From assembly GCF_016595275.2 (NCBI RefSeq), contig NZ_JAENIQ020000001.1, positions 62,001-126,000 on the forward strand: a DNA stretch of 64,000 nucleotides, in the 5' to 3' direction. The notes below the pieces were generated by a model that was not told the origin of the DNA, did no database searches, and saw only the letters and a program-made list of their open reading frames with translations. The stretch is from Corynebacterium pygosceleis. GTDB lineage: Bacteria; Actinomycetota; Actinomycetes; Mycobacteriales; Mycobacteriaceae. Positions 17,970 through 26,187 of the stretch are shown here, piece after piece. Numbering within the stretch: position 1 is the stretch's first letter; the number at the start of each line of letters is the position of its first letter. Position numbers and translations under genes: made by a program.

Positions 17970-17975
17970 TATAAT
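17970..17975 (+). promoter_or_regulatory. Perfect -10 box upstream of bL37
   Basis: TATAAT, about 145 bp before the bL37 start codon. The -35 region is weak. A second candidate, TACATT, lies at 18101-18106 close to the start. Confidence 0.4.
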
Positions 17976-18119
17976 CAACGGCATTTGTCGCTCTGGGACT
18001 GTGTCGGATCCGTCGGACCAGTCCACGGTGACGATCACGAGAAGTACGCGGCAGGATAGCCCTGACCGTCATGCCACGGCCCGGCTGTGGCAGAGCCCGA
18101 TACATTCTGGAGGAGAACC

Positions 18120-18194
18120 ATGAGCAAGCGTGGACGCAAGCGTAAGGACCGTCGCAAGAACAAGGCCAATCACGGCAAGCGACCCAACTCCTGA
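18120..18194 (+). CDS. 50S ribosomal protein bL37 (24 aa)
   Basis: A 24-residue, extremely basic peptide beginning MSKRGRKRKDRRKNK and ending NHGKRPNS, with a strong GGAGGAG box 6-7 nt before the ATG. It matches my memory of bL37, the tiny actinobacterial large-subunit protein first seen in mycobacterial ribosome structures, including the NHGKRPN ending. The gene is too short for usual ORF calling. Its stop codon lies inside an 18-bp palindrome and is followed at once by a strong hairpin. It sits between whiB1 and rshA-sigH. Confidence 0.85.
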   Translation: MSKRGRKRKDRRKNKANHGKRPNS

Positions 18195-18203
18195 TCAGGA
18201 GTT
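18186..18203. repeat. 18-bp perfect palindrome spanning bL37 stop codon
   Basis: AACTCCTGATCAGGAGTT is self-complementary and contains the last codons and the TGA of bL37. Confidence 0.85.
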
Positions 18204-18246
18204 GACGAGGAGGGCCCCCGCACATCGTGCGGGGGCCCTCCTCGTC
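18204..18246. terminator. 20-bp-stem hairpin between bL37 and rshA
   Basis: 18204-18223 pairs perfectly with 18227-18246 around a 3-nt loop (ATC). It separates the convergent bL37 and sigH-rshA units and could stop transcription both ways, although no T-run follows. Confidence 0.8.
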
Positions 18247-18295
18247 ATCCGATCTCCCCGTTTTCGCGGTCTCCGGCCCGGCCCCCGGGCCGGGA

Positions 18296-18571
18296 TCAAC
18301 TGCGGTAGCGTTCGATCCGCAGGCGGAGGACGATCTTCTCCCGCAGGGTCACCGGGGCGGGTGTGCAGCAGCACCGGCGCACGAGTTCCCGGATCTCCTC
18401 CTCGATGCCCAACTGCGCGAAGCACCCGGGGCAGGCCTCGATGTGGGCACGCAGCACCGCACACCGTTCCGGTGTGGCCTCACCGTCGAGAAGTTCGAAC
18501 AGGGACTCGTAGACCTCCCCGCAGTCAGCCATGTCCGGCATGTGGCCGCCGTTCTCATCCCGCCGCGTCAT
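18296..18571 (-). CDS. rshA: RshA zinc-associated anti-sigma factor
   Basis: 91 aa. The motif HIEACPGC gives H43-x3-C47-x2-C50, the redox zinc site of ZAS anti-sigma factors; a further CCC triplet occurs at 67-69. Such proteins bind SigH under reducing conditions and release it on thiol oxidation. The start (18571) overlaps the sigH stop (18568) by 4 bp, giving tight stoichiometric coupling. Confidence 0.92.
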   Translation of the reverse strand: MTRRDENGGHMPDMADCGEVYESLFELLDGEATPERCAVLRAHIEACPGCFAQLGIEEEIRELVRRCCCTPAPVTLREKIVLRLRIERYRS

Positions 18572-19227
18572 TTGTCCGCTCCCTTCCGTGCCTTCTCCAC
18601 GTCCGCGTCTCCCGACGCGGCTCCACGCTCACCTGCGAGATCGGGATGGTTCAGGCCGATCCCCTGCTCCCGGGCCACGTCCTTCAACAAACCCCGCAAC
18701 TGTTTTCTTCCACGGTGCAGGCGACTCATCACGGTACCGATCGGGGTGTCCATGATCCCGGCGATCTCCTTGTACGCGAGCCCCTCCACATCGGCGTAGA
18801 ACACCACCATGCGGTAGTCCTCCGGGAGTTGGTTCAACGCGTCGGTGATCTGCGCGTCCGGCAGCTTCTTCAGCGCCTCGACCTCCGCCGACGCCAGTCC
18901 CGCCGAGGTGTGCGAGGACGTCTCGACCAGCTGGTGGTCGGTGATCTCCTCGGTGGGCAGCTGCGAGGGTTGCCGCTGCGCCTTGCGGTAGGAGTTGATG
19001 TAGGTGTTGGTCATGATGCGGTAGAGCCAGGCCTTGAGGTTCGTTCCCGGGGTGAAGGAACCGAACTTCTGGAAGGCCTTCATGTAGGTCTCCTGGACCA
19101 GGTCCTCCGCGTCGGCGGGGTTGCGGGTCATCCGCAGGGCACCGCCGTAGAGCTGATCGAGCAGGGGCAGTGCCTCCTTCTCGAATCTGGCCGCCTGCTC
19201 GGCGGCACCGGTCATCGTGTCCGGCAT
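18568..19227 (-). CDS. sigH: SigH-type ECF sigma factor (oxidative/thiol stress)
   Basis: 219 aa from ATG 19227 ([11 protein letters not shown]); upstream in-frame codons encode an implausible Arg/Pro-rich extension. Region 2 includes [15 protein letters not shown] and [15 protein letters not shown]; region 4 includes [16 protein letters not shown] and the helix-turn-helix [12 protein letters not shown]. This is the SigR/SigH group that controls thioredoxin, mycothiol and protease genes. It is translationally coupled to rshA downstream and divergent from ybaK. I could not find a convincing GGAAT/GTT autoregulatory promoter. Confidence 0.92.
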   Translation of the reverse strand: MPDTMTGAAEQAARFEKEALPLLDQLYGGALRMTRNPADAEDLVQETYMKAFQKFGSFTPGTNLKAWLYRIMTNTYINSYRKAQRQPSQLPTEEITDHQLVETSSHTSAGLASAEVEALKKLPDAQITDALNQLPEDYRMVVFYADVEGLAYKEIAGIMDTPIGTVMSRLHRGRKQLRGLLKDVAREQGIGLNHPDLAGERGAASGDADVEKARKGADK

Positions 19228-19362
19228 TGGCGTCGCGTCCCTTCCCTCTGCTTGTCGACGCCCTCCCACCCGCGGGTGTGGGGCGGGGTTCGGCGTCCGG
19301 CAAGCGCGCCGCACAGCGACGCGCACATCTCCTCCATTGTAGAAAAACACTGCTCCCGCGCG

Positions 19363-19368
19363 TAATAC
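19363..19368 (+). promoter_or_regulatory. Possible -10 box of ybaK-like gene
   Basis: TAATAC ends 7 nt before ATG 19376; the last base deviates from TAnnnT. A leaderless start is plausible because no ribosome binding site precedes the ATG. Confidence 0.35.
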
Positions 19369-19375
19369 TGGCTGT

Positions 19376-19909
19376 ATGTCGAAGCGTAGGTCGAAATCAT
19401 CCGGTGCGGGAACGGCCGCCCTCGTGGCGCTGAACGAGGCGGGTGTGAGTCACACGGTGCACACCTTCGAGTCCGGCCACGACCATTTCGGGGCGCAGGC
19501 CGCGGCCGAGCTGTGCGGTCCCCTCGGGATCGACGAGGGGCAGTTGTTCAAGACCCTGGTGGTGGACCTGACCGCCGGGTCTGGCCCGAAACGGAAGCTC
19601 GGGGTGGTGTGCGTCCCGGTGACCGGCCACGTCAGTCTCAAGGCCGCCGCGCGCGCGTTCGATGTGCCGAAGGTCTGCATGGCCGAGCCGCGCGACGCCG
19701 AGCGGTCCTCCGGCTACGTCACCGGCGGGATCTCCCCCATCGGCCAGAAGAACGCCCTGCCCACCGTCATCGACTCCTCTGCGCTGGAGTTCGGCGAGAT
19801 CCTGGTCTCCGGTGGGCGACGGGGCCTGGACGTCCAGCTCACCCCCGGTGATCTCGCGGCGGTGACCGGCGCACGGTTCGCCGCGGTCGCGGCACCGGGA
19901 ACACACTGA
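19376..19909 (+). CDS. ybaK: YbaK/EbsC-type Cys-tRNA(Pro)/aminoacyl-tRNA deacylase
   Basis: 177 aa. One YbaK/prolyl-tRNA-editing domain with FKTLVVDL, a central lysine in LKAAARAF and the family motif [13 protein letters not shown]. Members hydrolyse mischarged Cys-tRNA(Pro) in trans, keeping cysteine out of proline codons. The N-terminus is short and basic ([12 protein letters not shown]). It is divergent from sigH. Confidence 0.9.
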   Translation: MSKRRSKSSGAGTAALVALNEAGVSHTVHTFESGHDHFGAQAAAELCGPLGIDEGQLFKTLVVDLTAGSGPKRKLGVVCVPVTGHVSLKAAARAFDVPKVCMAEPRDAERSSGYVTGGISPIGQKNALPTVIDSSALEFGEILVSGGRRGLDVQLTPGDLAAVTGARFAAVAAPGTH

Positions 19910-19974
19910 CCGTCCCTACTCCACCGGGTCCGGGACCCGGGAACCTCGGTCGGAGGGGGCTGAAAGGAACCACC

Positions 19975-21063
19975 ATGAATCCCGCCGAACAGCTCGTCTC
20001 CGGTCCTCGGGGCCGTGACCTGCTACTGAATCTGGAGGACGACACAGGCCCGTCAGGACCTTTCGATCTGTTTCACAGGGCGGCGATGACTCTCGACGTC
20101 GAATCCGGGGCGGCGACCATCTACTTCCCCGTTTCCTCCCCGTCGCCGGCGAATCCGGCTTCCCACGACTGCAGTGCCGGTGGTCACCTCCCTGACGTCG
20201 TTGATGTCGGGGACATCGCCGCCACATTACGGGATGTGGAACTCGCGGAGATCACGTGGCCCGTACTGCGCGACGCACTGGCCTGCTCCGTCGACAACGC
20301 CGCCTACTGGCAGGAACCGTGCGGTGCCCAGATCCTCGCGGCAGCCCCGGAGATGCGCGGACCACTGCTCCGGATCGCCGGGGAACTCACCGACTCACCA
20401 CTGATGGACGTCCTCACGGCCCCGTTCGATCCGGAGCGGCAGTGGACGCTGTCGGTGCGGGGCTCCACCGCTCTGACATCGGGGGTCAGGAAACGCCTCA
20501 CAGCGGAACGTGACGGACTGATCGCCCGGGAGGCCGCTGCGGCGGCGACATTCGATCCGGAGAAAGAGGTGTCGGGGGTCTGGTGGTCTGCTCCGATGGG
20601 GGCACCGGCCACCACGGCCCCGCTCCCGGACGGTGCTCCCTCCGCTCTCTGGTTCGAGGAGGACTCCTTCGACGACGATCCCCGGGCGACGCACCGGATC
20701 GTCGTCCCGGGAGACACCAGGATCCTCGAGATCACCGGTGCCGACTCGTGGGCGGACCTCTGCAGGCGGTTCCCGGTCGAGGTCACCCGGCAGCGCTACC
20801 ACGACTGGCACCGCACCACCGGACGTCGGGGACGGTGGGTGATCCCGGACTGGGCCGCCGTCGCGGAGCACCACGACGCTGTGCACCTGACCCATCTCGG
20901 ATATCTGGCGGCCGCCGGTAGAGCCATCGACGTCGACGCCGGAACAGCATCCGTGATCGCCGGCTGGAACCCCGGCGAGACCTACTGGCTGACCGATGTG
21001 GCGGTCGGCGACCCCGTGCACTGGTCGTGGGACGAGGACGGGAGGATCTGGGCCCGGGGCTGA
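19975..21063 (+). CDS. Uncharacterised 362-aa protein
   Basis: Not recognised. The predicted protein is soluble, acidic and rich in Trp and Asp, without signal peptide or membrane segment. The C-terminal third has DSWADLCRRFPVEVT, WVIPDWAAVAEHHDAVHLT, GYLAAAGRAIDVD and IAGWNPGETYWL, giving the impression of a compact conserved domain. A good AAAGGA box precedes ATG 19975. It lies in a segment that interrupts the block shared with mycobacteria, next to an XRE-cupin regulator and an MFS exporter, so it is likely lineage-specific. Function cannot be stated. Confidence 0.7.
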   Translation: MNPAEQLVSGPRGRDLLLNLEDDTGPSGPFDLFHRAAMTLDVESGAATIYFPVSSPSPANPASHDCSAGGHLPDVVDVGDIAATLRDVELAEITWPVLRDALACSVDNAAYWQEPCGAQILAAAPEMRGPLLRIAGELTDSPLMDVLTAPFDPERQWTLSVRGSTALTSGVRKRLTAERDGLIAREAAAAATFDPEKEVSGVWWSAPMGAPATTAPLPDGAPSALWFEEDSFDDDPRATHRIVVPGDTRILEITGADSWADLCRRFPVEVTRQRYHDWHRTTGRRGRWVIPDWAAVAEHHDAVHLTHLGYLAAAGRAIDVDAGTASVIAGWNPGETYWLTDVAVGDPVHWSWDEDGRIWARG

Positions 21064-21071
21064 GACCGCCC

Positions 21072-21659
21072 TCAGTCCGGTGCTCCGCCGTACCGGAGGT
21101 GCGGAGCGGCTCCGAGGGGACCGAAGACGGTGATGATCTCCGCACCCGAGGCCCCGTCGCCACCGAACCAGTGCGGGGTCGTCGTGTCGAACTCGGCGCA
21201 CTCGCCCCGCTCGAGAACAACGTCATCCTCACCGACGATCAGACGCAGCCGCCCGGAGAGCACGTACATCCACGCACGGCCCGGATGGGTGCGTAACTCA
21301 GGTACGCATTCGTCGGGCCGGACGATGATCTTCCAGGTGTGGGCACCCGCCGTCCGTCCGGTCAGCGGAACGACCACCCGGCTCCGGATCACTCTGGGCC
21401 GCATCCGGATGCGGGGTTCCCCGGTTCCCAGCCCACCAACGAGGGTGTCCAGGTCGACCCGGTAGACGAGGGCCAGGGGCAGGAGCAGGTCGAGGCTCGG
21501 GCGGCGCCGCCCGTTCTCCAGCCGGGAGAGGGTGCTCGTCGATACTCCCGTTTTCCGGGCGACAGCGTCCAGCGTCAGGCCCCGCTGTTCCCGGGTGCTC
21601 CGCAACCGCGGGCCGAGTTCCTCCAGGATGCGTGCGGTTCCGGCTGGGGTCGGCGTCAT
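21072..21659 (-). CDS. XRE-family regulator with C-terminal cupin domain
   Basis: 195 aa. An N-terminal helix-turn-helix (LTLDAVARKTGVSTSTLSRL, about residues 28-47) is followed by a linker and a cupin fold (about 100-185) with GRAWMYVLSGRLRLIVG and TPHWFGGDG. Such proteins sense a small molecule in the cupin and repress neighbours. It is divergent from the MFS gene (77 bp), the likely target. Confidence 0.88.
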   Translation of the reverse strand: MTPTPAGTARILEELGPRLRSTREQRGLTLDAVARKTGVSTSTLSRLENGRRRPSLDLLLPLALVYRVDLDTLVGGLGTGEPRIRMRPRVIRSRVVVPLTGRTAGAHTWKIIVRPDECVPELRTHPGRAWMYVLSGRLRLIVGEDDVVLERGECAEFDTTTPHWFGGDGASGAEIITVFGPLGAAPHLRYGGAPD

Positions 21660-21736
21660 TCACCCAGCACAGCAGGATTTCCCGGTTTCGGCAACACCCG
21701 TTGTCCGGTACGCCTCCGGGCAACCAGTGTGGAGGC

Positions 21737-23131
21737 ATGTCCACGGATCCCCGCACCGTCCGATCGCTGCGGCTCATGGCCCTGGCCTGGTGTGCGACCA
21801 CCGCCCAGGTCGGTGTGAGCGCGGTACCCGTCGTCCTGCCCGCCGTCGCCGCGTGGTCCGACGGCGATCCGGGGACCGCACGGTGGATCGTCACCGCTTT
21901 CCTCCTGGGGATGACGGCCGTGGGGCCGGTGGTCGGGTATCTCGGTGATCTTCTCGGTCGGGATCGGGTGCTGCTCGGTGCGGCGGTCCTGTTCACCGCC
22001 ACAGCTGCACTGTGCGCCCTGGCCCCCTCACCCGGCGTTCTCATCGCCGTGAGAGCGATCCAGGGCGCCGCGGGCGCGGCGCTCGCGGTGCTCCCGGTCG
22101 CCGCCGTCCGGGATCTGCTCACGGTACGACGATCCGGTTCCGGGCTGGGGCTGCTCGGTTCGGCGACCGCCGCGGGAACCGCCGCCGGTCCGGTCCTGGC
22201 CGGTGTCCTCGTGGATGCGATCGGCTGGCGGGCCGTCTTCTGGATGCTGGCTTGTCTGTCACTGTCCACCGCCGTGCTGCTCCGCGCGACGCGTGGCGGT
22301 ACCGGTGGGACGCATCCGGTCGGGCGACCCCGCCACCGGCCGGATGCCGCGGGCACGGCGTTGCTCATGGTCGCGGTCCTCGCGTACGCGTCGGCGTGCG
22401 GCGGGGCCGGGGGCTCCCCGGCGCGAGCGGTCGGTCTGCTCGCGGTGGCGGTCACTGCCCTGGTCGTGCTCCACCGGATCGAGAGCCGGGCCCCACGGCC
22501 CCTTCTGCCGGGATGGCTGCTCGGGTCCCCGACTGTACGGCGCGCCGTGGCCCACATGGTCGTCGTGGGCGCGGTGATAATGAGCACCCTGGTCATCGGC
22601 CCCTTCCATCTCTCCGCCGCACACGGTCTCGCGCCGCGGGACATCGGTCTGATCATGGCTCTCGGCCCCCTGACGTCGGTGGTCGCGGGCGTGGTCACCG
22701 GGAGATTCGTCACCGGGGACACGGCCCCGGGGTTGACGGTGCTGGGGCTGGCGTGGATGGGCGTCGCGGTGACGGTTCTCGCGGTCGGCGAACCGTGGCT
22801 CGGGGTTCCCGGTTACGTCGCGGGCACGGTTCTCCTCGCTCCGGGCTACCAGTTGTTCATGGCGGCGAACAACATGACCGTTCTGGAGTCCGTGCCCGGG
22901 AACCGCAGAGGTACCGCCGCCGGGATCCTCGGGTTGGCGCGCAACATCGGCCTCGTCACGGGCTCGGCCGCCCTCGGTTCCGTCTTCCTCCGGGTCGCGG
23001 GGGCCACGGATTCCGGGACAGCCTTCACGGTGACCTACGGGGCGGTGTCCGCGGTGCTGCTGGTCACCGTACTCGCCTGCGCGGTGGATCTTCACCGGTC
23101 GCGGTGTCCGACGACGTCGGTCAGCCGGTGA
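21737..23131 (+). CDS. MFS drug-efflux-type transporter
   Basis: 464 aa from ATG 21737. Multiple hydrophobic helices; motif A-like GYLGDLLGRDRVLLG after helix 2 and a motif C-like glycine-rich GSATAAGTAAGPVLAG in helix 5 are typical of drug:H+ antiporters. The substrate is unknown. GGAGG lies only 1 nt before the ATG, an odd spacing that leaves the start uncertain. It is probably regulated by the divergent XRE-cupin gene. The 3' end overlaps the convergent SRAP gene by 11 bp. Confidence 0.88.
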   Translation: MSTDPRTVRSLRLMALAWCATTAQVGVSAVPVVLPAVAAWSDGDPGTARWIVTAFLLGMTAVGPVVGYLGDLLGRDRVLLGAAVLFTATAALCALAPSPGVLIAVRAIQGAAGAALAVLPVAAVRDLLTVRRSGSGLGLLGSATAAGTAAGPVLAGVLVDAIGWRAVFWMLACLSLSTAVLLRATRGGTGGTHPVGRPRHRPDAAGTALLMVAVLAYASACGGAGGSPARAVGLLAVAVTALVVLHRIESRAPRPLLPGWLLGSPTVRRAVAHMVVVGAVIMSTLVIGPFHLSAAHGLAPRDIGLIMALGPLTSVVAGVVTGRFVTGDTAPGLTVLGLAWMGVAVTVLAVGEPWLGVPGYVAGTVLLAPGYQLFMAANNMTVLESVPGNRRGTAAGILGLARNIGLVTGSAALGSVFLRVAGATDSGTAFTVTYGAVSAVLLVTVLACAVDLHRSRCPTTSVSR

Positions 23132-23813
23132 CCGGTCCGATGTCGTCGATCAACCGCGGCCCCTCGTTGCGCGCGTTGCCCACCGCACGGTCAACCTCCC
23201 GCAGCGCAAGCCCCGACACGAGCGTTTCCGGGGCGGGACGCAGCAGTTCACGGGCCTGATCGGTGTCCCCGGAGATCCACGTCTCCACCTCGTCGGGGGC
23301 GAGGATCCTCGGCATGCGGTCGTGCAGCCGGGTCAGCTGTTCCCCGACCGGGGTGGTCGTGATGATCGTGGCGGAGACGGTGTCCGTGCCGGTGCCCCGG
23401 AGTCCGGCGATCCACATCACCGGCTCGCCGTCCGCCGGGTGCACGTAGTACGGCCGCTTCTCCCGCCACTCGTACCACCCGTTCAGCGGGATCGCGCACC
23501 GCCCGTGGGCGAATGCGTCCCGGAACGAGGGCTTGTCCGGTACGGTCTCGGCGCGGGCGTTGAACAGCACCGGGCCTCCGGCATCCCTTTTCCAGGACGG
23601 CAGCAGACCCCAGCGCGCGGGGGAGATCTCGACGTCGATCCCCTCCGGGACGCGTCCCACCGGGCGCAGCACCGGGATGATCTGCGTGGGGGCGATGTTG
23701 TGGCGGGGAGGGGGTGTCCCTTCCGGTGCGGAGACGGAACGGACCCCGGGTAGCGCGGTCGCGGCACCGGTGAGAGCTTCGGATGTGGTGAACAGGACGA
23801 AACGGCCGCACAT
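23121..23813 (-). CDS. SRAP-family abasic-site DNA-protein crosslinker (HMCES/YedK-like)
   Basis: 230 aa from ATG 23813, chosen because the mature protein must start with the catalytic Cys2 (MCGRFVLF). Other active-site segments are [20 protein letters not shown] and LHDRMPRIL. The family forms a thiazolidine crosslink with abasic sites in single-stranded DNA and shields them during replication. It is divergent from aroA with only 18 bp between start codons. Confidence 0.92.
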   Translation of the reverse strand: MCGRFVLFTTSEALTGAATALPGVRSVSAPEGTPPPRHNIAPTQIIPVLRPVGRVPEGIDVEISPARWGLLPSWKRDAGGPVLFNARAETVPDKPSFRDAFAHGRCAIPLNGWYEWREKRPYYVHPADGEPVMWIAGLRGTGTDTVSATIITTTPVGEQLTRLHDRMPRILAPDEVETWISGDTDQARELLRPAPETLVSGLALREVDRAVGNARNEGPRLIDDIGPVTG

Positions 23814-23819
23814 ATTCCC

Positions 23820-23826
23820 TATCATG
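23820..23826. promoter_or_regulatory. Overlapping divergent -10 boxes for aroA and SRAP gene
   Basis: On the plus strand TATCAT (23820-23825) ends 6 nt before GTG 23832 of aroA. On the minus strand CATGAT (23826-23821) ends 7 nt before ATG 23813. Both mRNAs would be leaderless and the two polymerases would compete for the same DNA. Confidence 0.5.
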
Positions 23827-23831
23827 GAGGA

Positions 23832-25175
23832 GTGAATTCACTGAAGCACTCCGATCCCCCCCTGTGGTCCGCCCCCGTCGCATCCGCCCCCGTCGACTGT
23901 GAGGTCACGGTTCCCGGTTCGAAGTCCATCACGAACCGGGCCCTGGTGCTCGCGGCACTGGCTGACGGCCCCTCCACGATCCGTGGTGCGCTCCGTTCCC
24001 GGGACACGGAACTGATGATGAACGCGCTGCGCGGCATGGGCGTCACCATCACCCCGTCGGCCGATGACGGTACGGCGCTGACGGTCGATCCCGGTCGTCT
24101 CGGCGGGGGTGAGGTGGACTGCGGTCTCGCGGGCACGGTCATGCGTTTCGTTCCCCCGGTCGCGGCCCTGGCCGGTGCACCGGTGCATTTCGACGGGGAC
24201 CCGCAGGCCCGTAAACGCCCCATGTCCACCATCCTGGATGCTCTCCGCGAGCTCGGTGTGGAGGTCACCGGCGACCGGCTGCCCTTCACCGTCACCGCCT
24301 CCGGCACCCCGCGCGGCGGCACCGTGGACATCGACGCCTCCGCGTCGAGCCAGTTCGTCTCCGGGCTGCTCCTGGCGGGCGCCCGGTTCAGCGACGGCAT
24401 CACCGTCCGGCACACCGGAGACAGGCTCCCGAGTCAGCCGCACATCGAGATGACCGTCGCCATGCTCCGCGAGGCCGGGGTCAGCGTCGATTGCTCCGCG
24501 GCGAACCAGTGGACCGTCCGCCCGGGCCCCGTCGGTGCCCGCGCCTGGCTCGTCGAACCGGACCTGTCGAACGCCACCCCGTTCCTCGCCGCCGCGGCGG
24601 TGACCGGCGGGCGGGTCCGTGTCCACGACTGGCCCGTCCACACCACCCAGGCCGGTGACGCCATCCGCGGGATCCTCACCGAGATGGGGTGCGCCGTGGA
24701 GATCTCCGCGGACCCCCAGAGCGGTCACTCCTCACTGACCGTCACCGGCCCGGCCGACGGTCGGTTGCGCGGCGTTTCCCGCGATCTGGGGGACATCGGG
24801 GAACTCACACCGACGGTCACCGCACTCGCCGCACTGGCGGACACCCCTTCCGAGCTCACGGGTATCGCCCATCTCCGGGGGCACGAGACGGACCGGCTGA
24901 AGGCCCTGTCCGACGGACTCAACTCCCTCGGCGGCGACTGCACCGAACTGGAGGACGGACTGCGTATCCAACCGGTCGGGAGGTCCGCGCTGCACGGCGG
25001 GGTGTGGGAGTCGCACCACGATCATCGGATGGCCACCGCTGGCGCGATCCTCGGTCTCGCCGTTCCCGGGGTCGAGGTCGTGGACATCGCCACCACCGGC
25101 AAGACCCTCCCCGGTTTCGAACGGATGTGGATGGAGATGCTCGAACCGGAGGAGGGGGCGTCCGGACGTGGGTAG
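23832..25175 (+). CDS. aroA: 5-enolpyruvylshikimate-3-phosphate synthase
   Basis: 447 aa from GTG 23832. The N-terminal substrate loop [17 protein letters not shown], the hinge [11 protein letters not shown] and [15 protein letters not shown] identify EPSP synthase, sixth step of the shikimate pathway. The C-terminal [14 protein letters not shown] is also typical. Leaderless start inferred from TATCAT 6 nt upstream. The 3' end overlaps rsgA by 8 bp. Confidence 0.95.
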   Translation: MNSLKHSDPPLWSAPVASAPVDCEVTVPGSKSITNRALVLAALADGPSTIRGALRSRDTELMMNALRGMGVTITPSADDGTALTVDPGRLGGGEVDCGLAGTVMRFVPPVAALAGAPVHFDGDPQARKRPMSTILDALRELGVEVTGDRLPFTVTASGTPRGGTVDIDASASSQFVSGLLLAGARFSDGITVRHTGDRLPSQPHIEMTVAMLREAGVSVDCSAANQWTVRPGPVGARAWLVEPDLSNATPFLAAAAVTGGRVRVHDWPVHTTQAGDAIRGILTEMGCAVEISADPQSGHSSLTVTGPADGRLRGVSRDLGDIGELTPTVTALAALADTPSELTGIAHLRGHETDRLKALSDGLNSLGGDCTELEDGLRIQPVGRSALHGGVWESHHDHRMATAGAILGLAVPGVEVVDIATTGKTLPGFERMWMEMLEPEEGASGRG

Positions 25176-26184
25176 AAGACGCCGCGACTGGGACGAGTCC
25201 GATGTCCGTGTCCGCCCGCCCCGCAGGGGGACGCGCCCCAGGACGAAGGAACGCCCCACCCACGACGACGCCGAGACCGGGATGGTCGTCAGCAGGGACC
25301 GGGGACGCTGGGGCGTCATTCTCGACGGCACCGACCCGCACTCCGATCCCCTGGTGTGCATGCGCGCCCGGGAACTCGGCCGGACCGCCGTCGTGGTCGG
25401 TGACCGCGTCGGGGTCGTCGGGGACACCTCCGGACGGCCCGGTACCCTGGCCCGGATCGTGCGCCTGGAGGACCGGACCAGTGTGCTGCGCCGCACCGCC
25501 GACGACACCGACCCCTATGAACGCATCGTGGTGGGCAACGCCCGACAGCTGCTCATCGTCTCCGCCGTCGCCGATCCCCCGCCGCGCTCCGGTTTCGTCG
25601 AACGCGCCCTGGTGGCCGCGTTCGTCGGTGGGCTGAGGCCCGTCCTGTGTCTGACCAAGTCCGATCTCGCGGATCCGACCGAGTTCGCCGCCGAGTTCCG
25701 TGACCTCGACGTGCCGGTGGTGGTCTGCGGCATCGATGACCCGCTGGAACCGGTCCGGGAGATCGTCGATCATTCGGTGACCGCACTGATCGGGCATTCG
25801 GGCGTCGGGAAGTCCACGTTGGTCAACCGGCTCGTCCCCGACGCCGACCGGGCCACCGGTGCGGTGTCCGGCGTGGGAAAGGGCCGGCACACCTCCACAC
25901 AGTCCGTGGCCCTCCCGCTCCCTCACGGCGGTTGGATCATCGACACACCCGGCATCCGTTCCTTCGGCCTCGCGCACGTCGACGCCGATCAGGTCGTCGG
26001 GGTCTTCGACGATCTGGCCGCCGCCGTCACCGACTGCCCGAGGGGATGCACCCACGCGGGTCCCCCGGCTGATCCGGAATGTGCACTGGACACCCTCGAA
26101 GGGGCGAGCGCACGTCGGGTCACCGCGGTCCGTGGCCTCCTGGAGGCCCTGCGGAGCAATGACGACTGGGAGCGGCAGGTATAG
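25168..26184 (+). CDS. rsgA: RsgA small-subunit-maturation GTPase
   Basis: 338 aa, GTG start inside aroA. Circularly permuted GTPase: OB-fold, then TKSD (G4), GHSGVGKST (G1), [10 protein letters not shown] (G3), and a C-terminal zinc motif [17 protein letters not shown]. RsgA checks late 30S assembly. Overlap with aroA (8 bp) implies coupling, the same pair as Rv3227-Rv3228. Confidence 0.94.
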   Translation: MGRRRRDWDESDVRVRPPRRGTRPRTKERPTHDDAETGMVVSRDRGRWGVILDGTDPHSDPLVCMRARELGRTAVVVGDRVGVVGDTSGRPGTLARIVRLEDRTSVLRRTADDTDPYERIVVGNARQLLIVSAVADPPPRSGFVERALVAAFVGGLRPVLCLTKSDLADPTEFAAEFRDLDVPVVVCGIDDPLEPVREIVDHSVTALIGHSGVGKSTLVNRLVPDADRATGAVSGVGKGRHTSTQSVALPLPHGGWIIDTPGIRSFGLAHVDADQVVGVFDDLAAAVTDCPRGCTHAGPPADPECALDTLEGASARRVTAVRGLLEALRSNDDWERQV

Positions 26185-26187
26185 GAC

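Noticed and set aside
17953..18225. 90-aa minus-strand ORF over the bL37 region
   Set aside because: No ribosome binding site, and it runs across the bL37 gene and its palindromes.
21298..22722. 474-aa minus-strand ORF opposite the MFS gene
   Set aside because: Thr/Ala/Arg-rich shadow of a transmembrane protein; no domain seen.
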